Origin: an uncultured Synergistales bacterium
GTDB lineage: Bacteria > Synergistota > Synergistia > Synergistales > Aminobacteriaceae
Length of the DNA stretch: 64,000 nucleotides
NCBI GenBank assembly: GCA_905234075.1
Contig: CAJOGI010000008.1
Coordinates: 1 to 64,000, forward strand
Direction: 5' to 3'
In this document: piece by piece, positions 35,592 to 45,016 of the stretch
How the letters are laid out: each line of letters starts with the position of its first letter
Position numbering within the stretch: the stretch's first letter is position 1
Made by a program: the position numbers and the translations under genes
The notes under the pieces: model-generated
Database searches by the model: none
Seen by the model: only the letters and a program-made list of their open reading frames with translations
Told to the model about the DNA's origin: nothing

Positions 35592-37997
35592 CTACGCCGG
35601 TAAAAGCTCGTCTGAAAATTTCAAAGCCCTTCCGAGTTTTTTCAGCGCGTCTTTAAGGCGCGGAGTTTCGTCCTTTAATTCATCGGCATAACGCTTGAGA
35701 AGCTCGTAATATAAATTCTGGGCGTCAGAGAGAATTAAATTCCACTCAAATTTTTCGCTGAATAAAATAATTAATTCGTTAAGATCCTCGATCGTCTGAA
35801 TGTCGAGACCGCTCATGCACAGCCCCGTAAGCATTTCGGTTATGCAAGCGGCAAAAACGAAACTTATGCGTTCCTCATCGGGCTTAACCTGCCAGAACTT
35901 TGCTATTTCAAAATCGCGCCGTATTCCGGGCAGGTCCGGATAGTCCTGTTCGAGCTTATTCACAATTTCTGAAGTCAGAGTAAATTCCGCTGCCGTTGTG
36001 ATTATTGCCGGCGGCTTTGAGCCCAAGAGCGTTAAATATTCAAGGAGCTGATCATAATTTTCAACGATGCTCTTCATTCTATTTTCAAGCGTTCTTATAT
36101 CCTGCTGCAGAAGTTCATTAACGAGCCAGTGCCTTGAATTATACGGAATATTATTCAGCGTGAACTGGTCATAGCCGAATTTTTTGAATAATAATTCAGA
36201 ACTGTTTTCGCTGTCGAAAAGTGCCTGAAGTTCTTTAGCTTCGTCAAAAGTCAGCGGCTCACGTGTATCAGTCTCGCAAATTCCGCATGAAATTAAAGGA
36301 GTGCTTCCCCTGTATTTTACGGCAAAAAGATAATCGCCTTCATAGCCCGTTATGTTCGAGCGGACGTGGACTTTACCGGCAGCGAAAGATCTTTTCATGT
36401 CCGTTTCAATTTTTAAGGCACTGCCCGACATATCCCAGCAGCCTTCTGAAAATTCACTGCGGAAATCCTCTAAAAGAGCGGTTATTCCGTAATATGCGGC
36501 TATTTGCTTGCGGTCTATTCTGCCCTGCTTCGCCCTAAGCTCATAAATTTTCGCGCCGTCCTGTAATTCCGGGACATTGCTTGGAGCTTCGGCTAATAAT
36601 TTTAGGAACGGCGGCTCTAAATCAACATCGAAAAGCAATTTTGCAAGCTCAATGGCTCTCGCGGCATAACGCATAATCTGCACGGGCTCAATTCTCGAAA
36701 TCTCATCAAAAAACCAGCCGCACGACGTGAACATTAAAAGCGAATTTCTTTCCATTTCGAGCAGTGCAAGGGCTCTAATTCTTTCATTGTAAGTCAATTC
36801 ATCATTAACATTTTCTTTTAAGAACTCGTTTACGTTCTCGTCAGACCTGTCAAGAATTACGTTAATATAATCATTCCGGGCTTTCCATGCGTCATAAAAA
36901 ACACTGCTGCTCTCAAATAAACCGGCCATTCTGTCGCGCAGATGATTTAATGCCACGCGGAGGGGCTTTCTCCATTTATGATGATAGCCCGGAGTTCCGT
37001 CTCCGCATGAGCAGTCGCCGCACCAGCGTTCAACGCCGTGAGAACAGCTCCACGAAGAATTTTCGATTATTTTTACTTCACATTCGGGCGGATAAAACGA
37101 TAAAAATTCGCCGTATACGGTTAATTGAGCTTCTGCGGAGTTGTCGATACATTCAAGACAGTAAGCTAGAGCCATATCTCCGTTTTTATGATGATGTCCG
37201 TACGATTCGCCGTCGGTTGCTACGTGGGATAAGACGGGCCTTCCGTGCGCAGGGTTGGCGTTGATTAACTCACGAGCAAAATTTCCGCCGTCGTTCAATA
37301 ATCCCCCGAAGGCAATTCTTTGCGAGAGTATGCCGTCATAAAAAAATAAATTTATTTTTCGTCCTGAAGGCAAATTGCAGACATAAGCCTGACGGGTGTC
37401 AATTCTTCCGCCCGAAACGTCCTGCCAGCCTCCCCAGCCCTGAACGCGGACTGCAGCGGCCTGATACGGTGAAAGAATTGTGAATGAAATATTATTTTCT
37501 GCTAAGACTTCTAAAGTTTCAGTGTCGACTGCGCATTCGGCGAGCCACATTCCTTCGGGCATACGGCTAAATCTTTTTTGAAAGTCGGCTATGCCCCATT
37601 TAACTTGAGTTTCTTTGTCGCGCCGTGAAGCAAGCGGCATTATTATATGATTATAAACTTGAGCGATTGCCGGGCCATGCCCTGAAAATCTTTTGCGGCC
37701 TTCAATATCGGCTTCGATTATCGCGTTATAGCATAAAGGGTCGTTATATTCGAGCCATGTTAAAAGCGTCGGCCCTATATTAAAACTCATTCGTGAATAA
37801 TTGTTGCAAATTTTTCTTATAAATCCCTGTTCGTTCAAAATTCTTGATGCTGCATTGCGGCTGTAACACTCCGCTGAAATTCTCGCGTTCCAGTCGTGCC
37901 ACGGGGCTGCAGATTCTTGAAGTTCTACTGTTTCAAGCCATGGATTTTCACGCGGCGGCTGGTAAAAATGTCCGTGAATGCAAATATATCGCGGCAA
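35592..37997 (-). CDS. GH57-type glycoside hydrolase with DUF3536
   Basis: An 801-residue cytosolic-type protein starting MPRYICIHGHFYQPPRENPW, typical of GH57. The probable nucleophile is Glu154 (GMWLAECAVD) and the acid/base Asp262 (TDGESYGHHH). The C-terminal half matches the DUF3536 layout, with SFAAGKVHVRSNITGYEGDY-like sheets and a helical end. Its likely substrate is an alpha-glucan. The stop is 2 nt from the convergent yvcK stop. Confidence 0.85.
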   Translation of the reverse strand: MPRYICIHGHFYQPPRENPWLETVELQESAAPWHDWNARISAECYSRNAASRILNEQGFIRKICNNYSRMSFNIGPTLLTWLEYNDPLCYNAIIEADIEGRKRFSGHGPAIAQVYNHIIMPLASRRDKETQVKWGIADFQKRFSRMPEGMWLAECAVDTETLEVLAENNISFTILSPYQAAAVRVQGWGGWQDVSGGRIDTRQAYVCNLPSGRKINLFFYDGILSQRIAFGGLLNDGGNFARELINANPAHGRPVLSHVATDGESYGHHHKNGDMALAYCLECIDNSAEAQLTVYGEFLSFYPPECEVKIIENSSWSCSHGVERWCGDCSCGDGTPGYHHKWRKPLRVALNHLRDRMAGLFESSSVFYDAWKARNDYINVILDRSDENVNEFLKENVNDELTYNERIRALALLEMERNSLLMFTSCGWFFDEISRIEPVQIMRYAARAIELAKLLFDVDLEPPFLKLLAEAPSNVPELQDGAKIYELRAKQGRIDRKQIAAYYGITALLEDFRSEFSEGCWDMSGSALKIETDMKRSFAAGKVHVRSNITGYEGDYLFAVKYRGSTPLISCGICETDTREPLTFDEAKELQALFDSENSSELLFKKFGYDQFTLNNIPYNSRHWLVNELLQQDIRTLENRMKSIVENYDQLLEYLTLLGSKPPAIITTAAEFTLTSEIVNKLEQDYPDLPGIRRDFEIAKFWQVKPDEERISFVFAACITEMLTGLCMSGLDIQTIEDLNELIILFSEKFEWNLILSDAQNLYYELLKRYADELKDETPRLKDALKKLGRALKFSDELLPA

Positions 37998-38047
37998 ATA
38001 AAAAAACTCCTTTATGAAAAATTTTTTTTAAATTATATATCTATTTC

Positions 38048-39463
38048 CTACTTCCAATAGTCTAAAGTGTCCGGGTTAATGCCGATGCTCTCAGCTTTGA
38101 ATACAGGGTCTTTTCCTTCGCGTCTTTGTCTCTGATAATCATCAAGGGCTTTATAGACGACTCCGCCGAGAAGAATTATGCACGGAATATTAATCACGGT
38201 CATGAATGCCATCGTTATATCCGCAAGTGCCCAAGCCGCCGACATAGGAAGCACGGCACCGGCCAAAATTATAAGAGCGCAGATTATTCTGTAGCACGTC
38301 AAGAAAGTTTTTCCGGGCATTTTTTTATTATTCAGGAAAGCTAAGGCGTTATCGACGTAAAATAAATTTCCAAGAAGAGTAGTGAACGCAAACAGAATCA
38401 TCGAGAAAGTTATAAATAACGGCCCGACCGTTCCGAACTCGGCTGAAATTGCTGCTTGGACGTATTTTGCTCCGGCAGCGTCCGCGTTAGCTTCAACGCC
38501 TGATAAAAGGCACATGAAAGCCGTAGCTGAACAAATTAATATTGTGTCGATATAAACAGAAAGCATCTGCACAAGCCCCTGCTTGACCGGGTGGGAAGTG
38601 TCCGCTGAAGCTGCTGCGTTAGGAGCTGAACCGACTCCGGCCTCGTTTGAATAAAGTCCGCGCTTAACTCCGTACATTAGACATGAACCGGCTATTCCGC
38701 TTCCGATTGCTTGGAAATTGAAAGCGTCATCGAAAATTAATTTGAAGACAGCAGGCAGCTCGTTAGCTCTCAAAATCATTAAAAATATTGCGACTGCTAC
38801 ATAGATAACTCCCATTAAAGGAACTAAACGGCTTGTAACATATACGATTCTTTTTCCGCCTCCGAAAAGACACCACGCCACTATGAGGGCTAAGATGAGG
38901 CCGATTATGCAGGGTGTTGTTTCGGCGTTATAAAATTCATATGCCGTAAACGTTGACTGAAGGTTATACGAGCATAGCGCATTAAATCCAAAGGCATACG
39001 TCGCAATTAAGAATATAGAAAATAAAACCGCTATGAATTTGCTGTGCAGGACCTGCTCAATATAATAGGCTGGGCCTCCGTAGCTTCCGCCGTCATCGTC
39101 GCGTTTCTTATAAATTTGAGCGAGTGTGCTTTCAACGAGTGCGCTTGCTCCTCCGAGAACTGCAAGGATCCACATCCAAAAGACCGCGCCCGGACCGCCC
39201 AGACAAATTGCCGTAGATACGCCGATTATATTTCCCGTCCCTACCCTTGAGGCCGTTGAGACCATGAGAGCTTGAAACGGAGATATTGCGCCCTTCTCGT
39301 TAGGGTTTTCCGTAACAACACGAAGCGACTCAGCGCAAAGCCTAATCTGTGCGAATTTTGTACGGAACGAAAAATAAATTCCGGCAAAAGTTAAAACTAC
39401 AATTAAAACAGGATAATAAAGAAAATCATCAATAGATTCTAAAATCGGCAGAATGTTCTGCAA
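38048..39463 (-). CDS. Sodium/alanine symporter, AGCS family
   Basis: A 471-residue membrane carrier with about ten hydrophobic segments. It shows FQALMVSTASRVGTGNIIGV, GPGAVFWMWILAVLGGASAL, YGGPAYYIEQVL and GVKRGLYSNEAGVGSAPNAA, all diagnostic of AlsT/DagA. It probably imports alanine or glycine with sodium. AAGGAGG precedes the ATG. Confidence 0.92.
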   Translation of the reverse strand: MQNILPILESIDDFLYYPVLIVVLTFAGIYFSFRTKFAQIRLCAESLRVVTENPNEKGAISPFQALMVSTASRVGTGNIIGVSTAICLGGPGAVFWMWILAVLGGASALVESTLAQIYKKRDDDGGSYGGPAYYIEQVLHSKFIAVLFSIFLIATYAFGFNALCSYNLQSTFTAYEFYNAETTPCIIGLILALIVAWCLFGGGKRIVYVTSRLVPLMGVIYVAVAIFLMILRANELPAVFKLIFDDAFNFQAIGSGIAGSCLMYGVKRGLYSNEAGVGSAPNAAASADTSHPVKQGLVQMLSVYIDTILICSATAFMCLLSGVEANADAAGAKYVQAAISAEFGTVGPLFITFSMILFAFTTLLGNLFYVDNALAFLNNKKMPGKTFLTCYRIICALIILAGAVLPMSAAWALADITMAFMTVINIPCIILLGGVVYKALDDYQRQRREGKDPVFKAESIGINPDTLDYWK

Positions 39464-39545
39464 GGAAAAAACCTCCTTAGTAAAATTAAAAATTATTTAA
39501 GTTTATAATATTTTATCAGTTAGAAAATGAGAGGAGAGAGCAAAA

Positions 39546-40649
39546 ATTAACACAGAAATAATAAAATCACGGGTTGAAAAGCTGCGTGCTTTGATGTCGG
39601 AAAAGAATCTTGACGCATTCGTCCTGCTCGTTGAAGAACGCGCAAATTCAGAGAGCTGTCATTATATTTCGGGATTTCGCGGAAGTTCGGCAGCCCTCAT
39701 CATCAGCATGGACGAGGAAATTTTAATCACTGACGGACGCTATAAAACACAATCTAAAAATCAATCGCCTTTTGAAATTATAATTCAGTCTGAATTTTCA
39801 CTGCCTGAATATATCGCGAAGGCCGTTAAAGATTCTGATTTTAAGCGTATAGGCTTTGAGGCTGAAAAAATTTCCCACGCTGAATTTGAAAAATATTTTG
39901 CTCCCGTAAAAGTTGAATGGATTGACGCTTCGGAATTAATTTTGAAACTGCGCCGGACGAAAGATTTTTACGAGATTTCGAGAATTAAAGAGGCCGCTAA
40001 AATCGCCCGTGAGGCATACGGAAACGTCTTAAAAAAAGTTCACGAAGGAATGAGCGAGATTGAATTTGAAATAAAACTCATGGAAGAGATTAAATTATCA
40101 GGGGCTGAAAAGGGCTGGGCGCATGATGATTTTATTGTAGCGTCGGGGACGAGGAGCGCGATGTGCCACGCTCCTGCGACATTGAAAAAATTTGAACTTG
40201 GCGAGACAGTTACTGTAGATTACGGCGCGATGGTCGAGGGCTATATGTGCGACATAACAAGAAATTTTGCGATAGGACGCGCAGATAAGAAAGCACTGGA
40301 AATTAATGAGGTGTTATTGAAAGCGCACAGGGAGGCTGTGAAAATTTTGAGGCCGGGAATTTCAGGGCGTGAAGTTGACGCGGAAGCGCGGAGGGTTATT
40401 TCGGACGCAGGCTACGGGAAAAATTTTCTTCACGGGCTTGGGCACGGGCTTGGCCTTGAGGTTCACGAAGCACCAAGACTTTCAAGAAGTTCTGAAGATA
40501 TTTTACAGGCCGGCGATGTTGTTACTATTGAGCCGGGAATTTATATTGAGGGCTGGGGCGGTTTGAGAATTGAGGACGATTATTTAATCACTGAAGACGG
40601 TGCGGAGTGTCTCACTCTCAACGACAATCAAAGTCTTGAAATAATTTAG
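39546..40649 (+). CDS. M24 aminopeptidase (Xaa-Pro type), probable ATT start
   Basis: A cytosolic dipeptidase/aminopeptidase P-like enzyme. Metal ligands are visible in VTVDYGAMVEGYMCDITRNF, FLHGLGHGLGLEVHEAP, TIEPGIY and GLRIEDDYLI. The conserved N-terminal SRVEKLRALMSEKNLDAF begins before the first standard start codons (TTG 39591, ATG 39594), which have no ribosome binding site. GAGGAG (39531-39536) lies 9 nt before an in-frame ATT at 39546, which is chosen here, giving 367 residues. Its stop is in a heptad repeat. Confidence 0.85.
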   Translation: MNTEIIKSRVEKLRALMSEKNLDAFVLLVEERANSESCHYISGFRGSSAALIISMDEEILITDGRYKTQSKNQSPFEIIIQSEFSLPEYIAKAVKDSDFKRIGFEAEKISHAEFEKYFAPVKVEWIDASELILKLRRTKDFYEISRIKEAAKIAREAYGNVLKKVHEGMSEIEFEIKLMEEIKLSGAEKGWAHDDFIVASGTRSAMCHAPATLKKFELGETVTVDYGAMVEGYMCDITRNFAIGRADKKALEINEVLLKAHREAVKILRPGISGREVDAEARRVISDAGYGKNFLHGLGHGLGLEVHEAPRLSRSSEDILQAGDVVTIEPGIYIEGWGGLRIEDDYLITEDGAECLTLNDNQSLEII

Positions 40650-40660
40650 GAGTTAGGAGG
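40647..40660 (+). repeat. Heptanucleotide repeat after M24 peptidase
   Basis: Two units, TAGGAGT and TAGGAGG. The first supplies the stop codon of the peptidase gene. Confidence 0.7.
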
Positions 40661-40737
40661 GCACCCCCGTTTTCGGTAGCGGTTATGTAATATTACTTAA
40701 ATAAAAATATTTACCCGTTACGAAAATTAGGGGGTGT
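40661..40737. repeat. 77-bp imperfect palindrome, MITE-like
   Basis: CACCCCC (40662-40668), TTTTCG and TAGCGG on the left pair with CCGTTA, CGAAAA and GGGGGTG (40730-40736) on the right, leaving a loop of about 30 nt. It separates two convergent genes. It may be a miniature inverted-repeat element or a shared terminator. A T-run follows on the plus strand. Confidence 0.6.
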
Positions 40738-40744
40738 GTCCTTT

Positions 40745-41452
40745 TTACCAGTCGAAACCGTCTTCGGGCGGCATGTCCGGGTTAGCTGCAGGGGCAGGAT
40801 TTTGAGGAGCATCAAACTTTTCTCCCGTTGTGTTCGTTGAAGCTGCTGCGGCTGGCTTAGGCTCGTCGTCCTCGTCCTCGTCAAAGTCAGCGTCGTGGGC
40901 GTGAGAGCGTTTAATCTGCACAGCTTTCGGCTCTCTAACCTGAACATAAGTTGCGGCATTATTGATCACGTACCAGAGACCGTCATCAAATTTTTGCACC
41001 CAGATAATTCTTGGGCTGTCAGCTCCGGAACTTTCAAGCGGCACTCTTAAATAACCCCCGGGATCTTTCACGGGCTTTCCTGCGTACATGATTTCAAAAT
41101 TATCCGGCGACATCTTGTAATTATTTTCGGGCGTTGCTCCTTCGGCGTAGCTCCTGAACATGTAATTATAGTCAGGGTCTTTCATGCGTTCTACAAAAGT
41201 TGCGTAAAAAGTTGAGCGTTCGATCGGCCTGTCAGAGTGCATTGAATAACGAAGCATTTTTCCGCCTTCTTTTCGGGTTGTCTCGTTCATGAAAGCAAAA
41301 ACGCCCTCAAAATATAATTTCACTGCGCCTTCAATCGTCTTGCCTTCGGTCTGATAACGTGCCTTAAATTCTTTGTAAGTTGCCGGAAGTTTTGCAGAAG
41401 CGGCTGAACTTAACACGAGCGCGAATAAAATTGCAAAAGTAATTTTTTTCAT
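40745..41452 (-). CDS. Exported protein of unknown function, acidic C-terminus
   Basis: Not assigned. From the ATG at 41452 (AAGGAGG, 8-nt spacing) it has a signal peptide MKKITFAILFALVLSSAASA and 235 residues in total. The middle (about 40-170) looks like a compact alpha/beta domain with WVQKFDDGLWYVINNAATYV. The end is an Asp/Glu then Pro/Ala-rich low-complexity tail. A start at 41506 would run into the neighbouring gene. It is the third gene of a three-gene exported-protein operon. Confidence 0.7.
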   Translation of the reverse strand: MKKITFAILFALVLSSAASAKLPATYKEFKARYQTEGKTIEGAVKLYFEGVFAFMNETTRKEGGKMLRYSMHSDRPIERSTFYATFVERMKDPDYNYMFRSYAEGATPENNYKMSPDNFEIMYAGKPVKDPGGYLRVPLESSGADSPRIIWVQKFDDGLWYVINNAATYVQVREPKAVQIKRSHAHDADFDEDEDDEPKPAAAASTNTTGEKFDAPQNPAPAANPDMPPEDGFDW

Positions 41453-41465
41453 AGTTAATTCCTCC

Positions 41466-42074
41466 TTATTCTTTGACGTAATAAATATCATAGGCAAGCT
41501 GTGCAATGTCGTATGACTTCACAGGAACATGTCTCATTGAAGCGGATCTGAAGAAAGCATGACCGAAAGTGTAGCGCGATTTACACTTGGGAATTTTTCT
41601 GCCGCCCTTGAGGCTGACAATTTTATCGATTTGAGCTTCCCAGTCCCTTATCATTAAGTTTTCGTCGTTGAGCGTATAAATTTTATCCTGCTTGCAGTCA
41701 GGAGCCATGCAGACCCATTCTGAAATATCCGCATTTTTTAAGTTCGGGCCGTCTTTAACGACCGCAATTCTTGAAGCGTTCCTGATAATTTCGCTCAGAG
41801 GTTTGCTCGCAGTCCCTTTCTTGTCAAAAACATGAGCTTTGAAATTACTGCTGCAAGGCTCTAAATTTTTTCCCCTGTCGAGAAGCTGAAAAACTCTTTT
41901 CGGCTGAATGTCGGGGTCGTTGAGTTCTTCAGAATCCAATTCGTCGCCGTCAAAGCCGTAAAAATATTTTTGACATATCAGGCATTTATATTGGACGATT
42001 GAAACTTTAGCGTTTGCAAAGGCTGAAGTTGTCATTAACGCGAGAAGCAGTGCGCATAAAAAAATTTTTTTCAT
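41466..42074 (-). CDS. Exported Cys-rich protein A
   Basis: A 202-residue protein with a signal peptide (MKKIFLCALLLALMTTSAFA). It has a CxxC (YKCLICQKYFYGF), then RVFQLLDRGKNLEPC, a second Cys pair (WVCMAPDCKQDKIYTLNDEN), RDWEAQ and a conserved end (KSYDIAQLAYDIYYVK). This suggests a rubredoxin- or zinc-ribbon-like domain pair outside the cytoplasm. It is a paralogue of the next gene upstream (42099-42686). No known family is recognised. Confidence 0.75.
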   Translation of the reverse strand: MKKIFLCALLLALMTTSAFANAKVSIVQYKCLICQKYFYGFDGDELDSEELNDPDIQPKRVFQLLDRGKNLEPCSSNFKAHVFDKKGTASKPLSEIIRNASRIAVVKDGPNLKNADISEWVCMAPDCKQDKIYTLNDENLMIRDWEAQIDKIVSLKGGRKIPKCKSRYTFGHAFFRSASMRHVPVKSYDIAQLAYDIYYVKE

Positions 42075-42098
42075 GTTTTTCTCACTTCCTTTTTAATT

Positions 42099-42686
42099 TT
42101 AATTCTTGACCCAGTAAAGATCATAAACAATCGTGGCAAGCTCATAAGATTTTACGGAGCCTGTTTTCTTCGGAAAGAATATATGCCCCCATGTGTCAGG
42201 TACTGTGCATTTCGGGATTGCCTGTCTCTTCAAATTATAAAGGTAACTTGTCTGCTGTTCCCAGTCGCGTATATTCAAATTTTCGTTGTTGAGAGAGTAA
42301 TAATGTTTTTTGCAATAAACACATTCCCATTCGGTTAAACTAATTCCGCTGAGTGCGCCGCCGTCCCTGATAACTCCGACGGTTTCTGCGAATGGATTAC
42401 AAAGCACGTCAAGCCCTGCGGAAATGCTGCCTTTCTTTTCTAAGGCATGAAATTTCATACCATTTTTACATTCGGGAAAATTTTTGCCCCTGTTGCTGAA
42501 TTGAAAGACACGGCGCATTTGTTCTTTGCCGCTGACATCTTTTGCGGTAAGGTCATCGCCGGGCAAACTCTCGAACATTTTTCCGCAGACACGGCACTGA
42601 TAAGAAATGAAGTTAATTTTAGGGTTTGCAGAAGCGCACGAGGCCATTAACATAACGAAAAAAAACAAAGCAAAAAATTTTTTCAT
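42099..42686 (-). CDS. Exported Cys-rich protein B
   Basis: A 195-residue paralogue of protein A. Signal sequence MKKFFALFFFVMLMASCASA, whose Cys might be a weak lipobox. It shares YQCRVCGKMFE, RVFQFSNRGKNFPEC, WECVYCKKHYYSLNNENLNI, RDWEQQ and KSYELATIVYDLYWVK with protein A. All four CxxC-type cysteines and the CK(x)-spaced ones are kept. It is the first gene of the three-gene unit, with AAGGAGG upstream. Confidence 0.75.
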   Translation of the reverse strand: MKKFFALFFFVMLMASCASANPKINFISYQCRVCGKMFESLPGDDLTAKDVSGKEQMRRVFQFSNRGKNFPECKNGMKFHALEKKGSISAGLDVLCNPFAETVGVIRDGGALSGISLTEWECVYCKKHYYSLNNENLNIRDWEQQTSYLYNLKRQAIPKCTVPDTWGHIFFPKKTGSVKSYELATIVYDLYWVKN

Positions 42687-42720
42687 GAAAATTCCTCCTT
42701 TATATTTTTTCGTTATGCTA

Positions 42721-44718
42721 TCATAAATCCTTTTTAATTGCAGTTATCGCGTCCCTAAGCACGGCAGCTCGCTCAAAATCAAGTTTTTCGACAGCTTCCC
42801 ACATCTCTAGCTCAAGTTCCGAAATTGTTTTGCGTGGAATTTTTAACCCCTTTTTATTTTTGCCCTGCCCCAAAAATTTTCCTCCTCCCTCAACTTTTTC
42901 ATAAGCCGCTGAAAGTTCGGGAGGCAATAAATCAGAGACATCTTTAACAATGCTCACGGGAGTTATATTATTTTTTTTGTTAAAGGCAATCTGCTTTTCT
43001 CGCCGTCTTTTTGTTTCATTAACGGCAGTTTTTATGCTGTCTGTCATTTCATCAGCGTATAAAATAATTTTGCTGTCAATGTTCCGCGCCGCTCGTCCCA
43101 TAATCTGAATTAATGACCTGTACGAGCGCAGATAGCCTTCTCTGTCAGCATCCAAAATTGCAGCTAAAGCAACTTCGGGCAGATCCATTCCCTCACGCAG
43201 CAAATTAATCCCGACAAGCACGTCAATTTTTCCGGCCCTTAAATCCCGTATCAATTCAGCACGCTCAAAAGTATTCAGCTCCGAATGAATATACTTGACT
43301 TTGAATTTTAATTCTTTCAGATAGTCCGCTAAATCCTCCGAAGATTTTTTAGTCAGAGTCAGAACTAAAGCACGCTGATTTCTTTTGACGCTCTCCCGTA
43401 ATTTGTCGATTAAGTCGTCAATTTGAGTTTTAGCCGGTAAAATTTCAACTTCGGGGTCGGGGATTCCCGTCGGCCTGATAATCTGCTCGACGATGACATT
43501 AGAAACTTCAATCTCGTAATCTCCCGGAGTCGCCGACACAAAAACAGCCTGCCTCATTCTCTGCTCAAATTCGTGCCACTCTAGCGGCCTGTTGTCCAGG
43601 CATGAAGGAAGCCTGAAACCGTTTTCAACTAGAGATTTTTTTCTTGCTCTGTCGCCGTTGAACATGCCTCGAACCTGCGGTAAAGTTATATGAGACTCAT
43701 CGACAATGCACAAATAATCTTCTGGAAAAAAGTCAATTAAAGTTCCGGGCGGCTGACCGTGTTTTCTTCCGTCAAGATAGACAGAATAATTTTCAATGCC
43801 TGAACAGTAGCCGGTCTCCTGCAACATTTCTAAGTCGTAGGCAGTCCGTGATTTTATTCTTTGAGCCTCGATAAATTTGCCCTTGTCCGTAAAATCTTTT
43901 TCAATTTTTGCGGCCTCTTTTTGAATTAGCGGCACTGAACGCTCTATAGCGTCGGTCTGTGTAACATAATGCTGTGCAGGGAAAATTGAAGCCTCTTTGA
44001 CATTTTCAATAACATGCCCCGTAAGCGGCTGTGTTAAATCTATTCTTTCAATCTCGTCATCAAAAAAAGTTATCCTGATACAAATATCTTCTTCGTAGGC
44101 CGGAAATACGTCAACGGTGTCTCCGCGCACTCGAAATTTTCCAGGCTCCGGCGTGTAGTCGCTGCGTTCGTAATAATTTCCTACAAGACGCGCTAAAAAA
44201 TCTCTCTGGTCTATTTTTTCTCCGGCGTAGAAGGAAATTATAGCCTCCTCGTAAGTTTCTTTGAGGCCGAGCCCGTAAATGCATGATACGCTTGCAACGA
44301 CAATAACGTCTCGCCGTTCAATTAGTGCCTTCGTCGCAGCAAGCCTTAATCTTTCTATTCTGTCATTGATTGAAGCGTCCTTTTCAATGTAAGTGTCGCT
44401 TGAAGGGATATAGGCTTCGGGCTGATAATAATCGTAGTAGCTCACAAAATATCTTACGGCATTTTCGGGAAAAAAATTTTTGAACTCGCTGTAAAGCTGG
44501 GCGGCTAAAGTTTTATTATGAGCCAAAACTAAAGCCGGCCTGTTAAGATTTGCGATGACGCTTGCAATCGTAAAAGTCTTTCCGCTCCCAGTAACGCCCA
44601 TTAAAGTTTGAAAACGGTTATTATTTTTTATGCTTTGAGTTAATGCTTCAATGGCTTCGGGCTGATCTCCTGAGGGCGGCCAATTTGAATGCAAAATAAA
44701 ATTTTTTGAATTACTCAT
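42721..44718 (-). CDS. uvrB: UvrABC excinuclease subunit B
   Basis: Helicase-like damage-verification subunit of nucleotide excision repair. From ATG 44718 it is 665 residues; a start at 44736 is also possible and neither has a clear ribosome binding site. It shows the P-loop GVTGSGKT, the beta-hairpin region YYDYYQPEAYIPSSDTYIEK, DESHITLPQVRGMF, and the UvrC-binding C-terminal coiled coil (LEMWEAVEKLDFERAAVLRD). It overlaps the ftsB-like gene. Confidence 0.95.
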   Translation of the reverse strand: MSNSKNFILHSNWPPSGDQPEAIEALTQSIKNNNRFQTLMGVTGSGKTFTIASVIANLNRPALVLAHNKTLAAQLYSEFKNFFPENAVRYFVSYYDYYQPEAYIPSSDTYIEKDASINDRIERLRLAATKALIERRDVIVVASVSCIYGLGLKETYEEAIISFYAGEKIDQRDFLARLVGNYYERSDYTPEPGKFRVRGDTVDVFPAYEEDICIRITFFDDEIERIDLTQPLTGHVIENVKEASIFPAQHYVTQTDAIERSVPLIQKEAAKIEKDFTDKGKFIEAQRIKSRTAYDLEMLQETGYCSGIENYSVYLDGRKHGQPPGTLIDFFPEDYLCIVDESHITLPQVRGMFNGDRARKKSLVENGFRLPSCLDNRPLEWHEFEQRMRQAVFVSATPGDYEIEVSNVIVEQIIRPTGIPDPEVEILPAKTQIDDLIDKLRESVKRNQRALVLTLTKKSSEDLADYLKELKFKVKYIHSELNTFERAELIRDLRAGKIDVLVGINLLREGMDLPEVALAAILDADREGYLRSYRSLIQIMGRAARNIDSKIILYADEMTDSIKTAVNETKRRREKQIAFNKKNNITPVSIVKDVSDLLPPELSAAYEKVEGGGKFLGQGKNKKGLKIPRKTISELELEMWEAVEKLDFERAAVLRDAITAIKKDL

Positions 44719-45010
44719 CAAATATTTTTTGTTCATCGGGACTTACGAGCAAAAACACGCGCTCATTATCTCCGATGAGATTATATTGTTCGCGTGCAAG
44801 ATGCTCTATGCCCTCTTTAGTTTTGTAAAATTCAGCTTTCTCACGGTAAACTCTGACAATCTCGCGTTTTTTTTCTAACTCGGCTTCACTCTTGGCTATG
44901 GCCGCTTTTATGCTGGATATTCTCTCAATTTCAAACATATAATAAACGCATGTCATAACGAGCCCCAGCATAATTAAAAAAGCTATTATTATCCGCTTGA
45001 TTGACAGCAT
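44711..45010 (-). CDS. Septum formation initiator, FtsB/DivIC-like
   Basis: A 99-residue bitopic protein: one transmembrane helix (RIIIAFLIMLGLVMTCVYYM), a coiled coil (KAAIAKSEAELEKKREIVRV) and the family motif KEGIEHLAREQYNLIGDNER. It is probably a divisome component. It lies between argS and uvrB. Confidence 0.85.
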   Translation of the reverse strand: MLSIKRIIIAFLIMLGLVMTCVYYMFEIERISSIKAAIAKSEAELEKKREIVRVYREKAEFYKTKEGIEHLAREQYNLIGDNERVFLLVSPDEQKIFDE

Positions 45011-45016
45011 ACCGCG

